Of a stretch of 64,000 nt of DNA, positions 63,985 to 64,000 are shown in pieces. This DNA comes from Pelodera strongyloides (taxonomy: Eukaryota > Nematoda > Chromadorea > Rhabditida > Rhabditidae). The stretch's first letter is position 1. Each line of letters begins with the position of its first letter. The stretch spans positions 62,001 to 126,000 of the forward strand of contig JAANDG010000434.1 of NCBI GenBank assembly GCA_036852015.1, given 5' to 3'. Both the position numbers and the translations under genes were made by a program. The notes below the pieces were generated by a model. The model saw only the letters and a program-made list of their open reading frames with translations, had not been told where the DNA came from and searched no databases.

Positions 63985-64000
63985 TCTTGCTTTTTCTTGC
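63738..64000. repeat. (CTTG)n / (CTTT CTTG) microsatellite
   Basis: A run of CTTGC and CTTTCTTG tetranucleotides fills the last 260 bases and continues past the window edge. Blocks of pure TTGC alternate with TTTC-TTGC blocks. Confidence 0.97.

Larger units (their letters stand above)
61836..64000. other. Upstream region of MCCC2 with repeats
   Basis: 2.2 kb. It holds T-runs near 62205-62232, a candidate short secreted-peptide start (62587), a Helitron-like remnant (62789-63018) and a terminal microsatellite. Minus-strand frames at 63285-63557 and 63554-63739 are open and nearly adjacent, but no domain or clear splice pair is visible, so they are not called. Confidence 0.5.

Overview
The window is nuclear DNA of a nematode. 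The clearest sign is a multi-exon gene at 5924-8853 whose product carries a DB module, a cysteine pattern known from nematode secreted proteins. Every gene is cut into short exons by introns with TTTCAG or TTTTAG acceptors, and most start codons lie directly or within about 30 nt behind an acceptor-like AG, as expected for spliced-leader trans-splicing. I cannot name the species.

Layout. 1-5.9 kb: no convincing gene; repeats, including a Helitron-like element. 5.9-8.9 kb (+): DB-module secreted protein. 9.3-10.4 kb (-): small secreted thrombospondin-like Cys-rich protein. 11.9-22.0 kb (-): DDX11/CHL1 Fe-S DNA helicase, 23 exons. 22.9-28.6 kb (-): histone acetyltransferase HAT1, 13 exons, one with a damaged 5' edge at a 55-A homopolymer. 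28.6-31.3 kb: repeat-rich divergent intergenic region. 31.3-39.3 kb (+): nuclear protein with a C-terminal PEHE domain, KANSL1/MSL1-like, 18 exons. 42.1-50.4 kb (+): mitochondrial i-AAA protease YME1L, 23 exons. 51.8-54.5 kb (-): mitochondrial ribosomal protein mL44. 55.0-61.8 kb (-): methylcrotonyl-CoA carboxylase beta subunit (MCCC2), 18 exons. 62-64 kb: a promoter-like stretch with a signal-peptide ORF, a Helitron-like remnant and a long tetranucleotide microsatellite.

Two same-strand neighbours look functionally grouped. MCCC2 and MRPL44 are both mitochondrial and lie less than 0.6 kb apart, which fits a nematode operon. HAT1 and DDX11 are both chromatin/DNA proteins, 0.9 kb apart. HAT1 and the KANSL1-like gene diverge from a shared 2.7 kb region.

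The introns and spacers hold many small non-autonomous mobile elements: two families with TTAA flanks and the same AGCGAAAT terminus (one an almost perfect 75-bp-arm palindrome), at least five other inverted-repeat families, three Helitron-like copies with matching ends, a tRNA-derived SINE candidate and two minisatellite fields. I found no unknown multi-gene system. The most unusual features are the shared-terminus TTAA elements, an inverted exon copy behind the KANSL1-like gene, and the homopolymer in HAT1.
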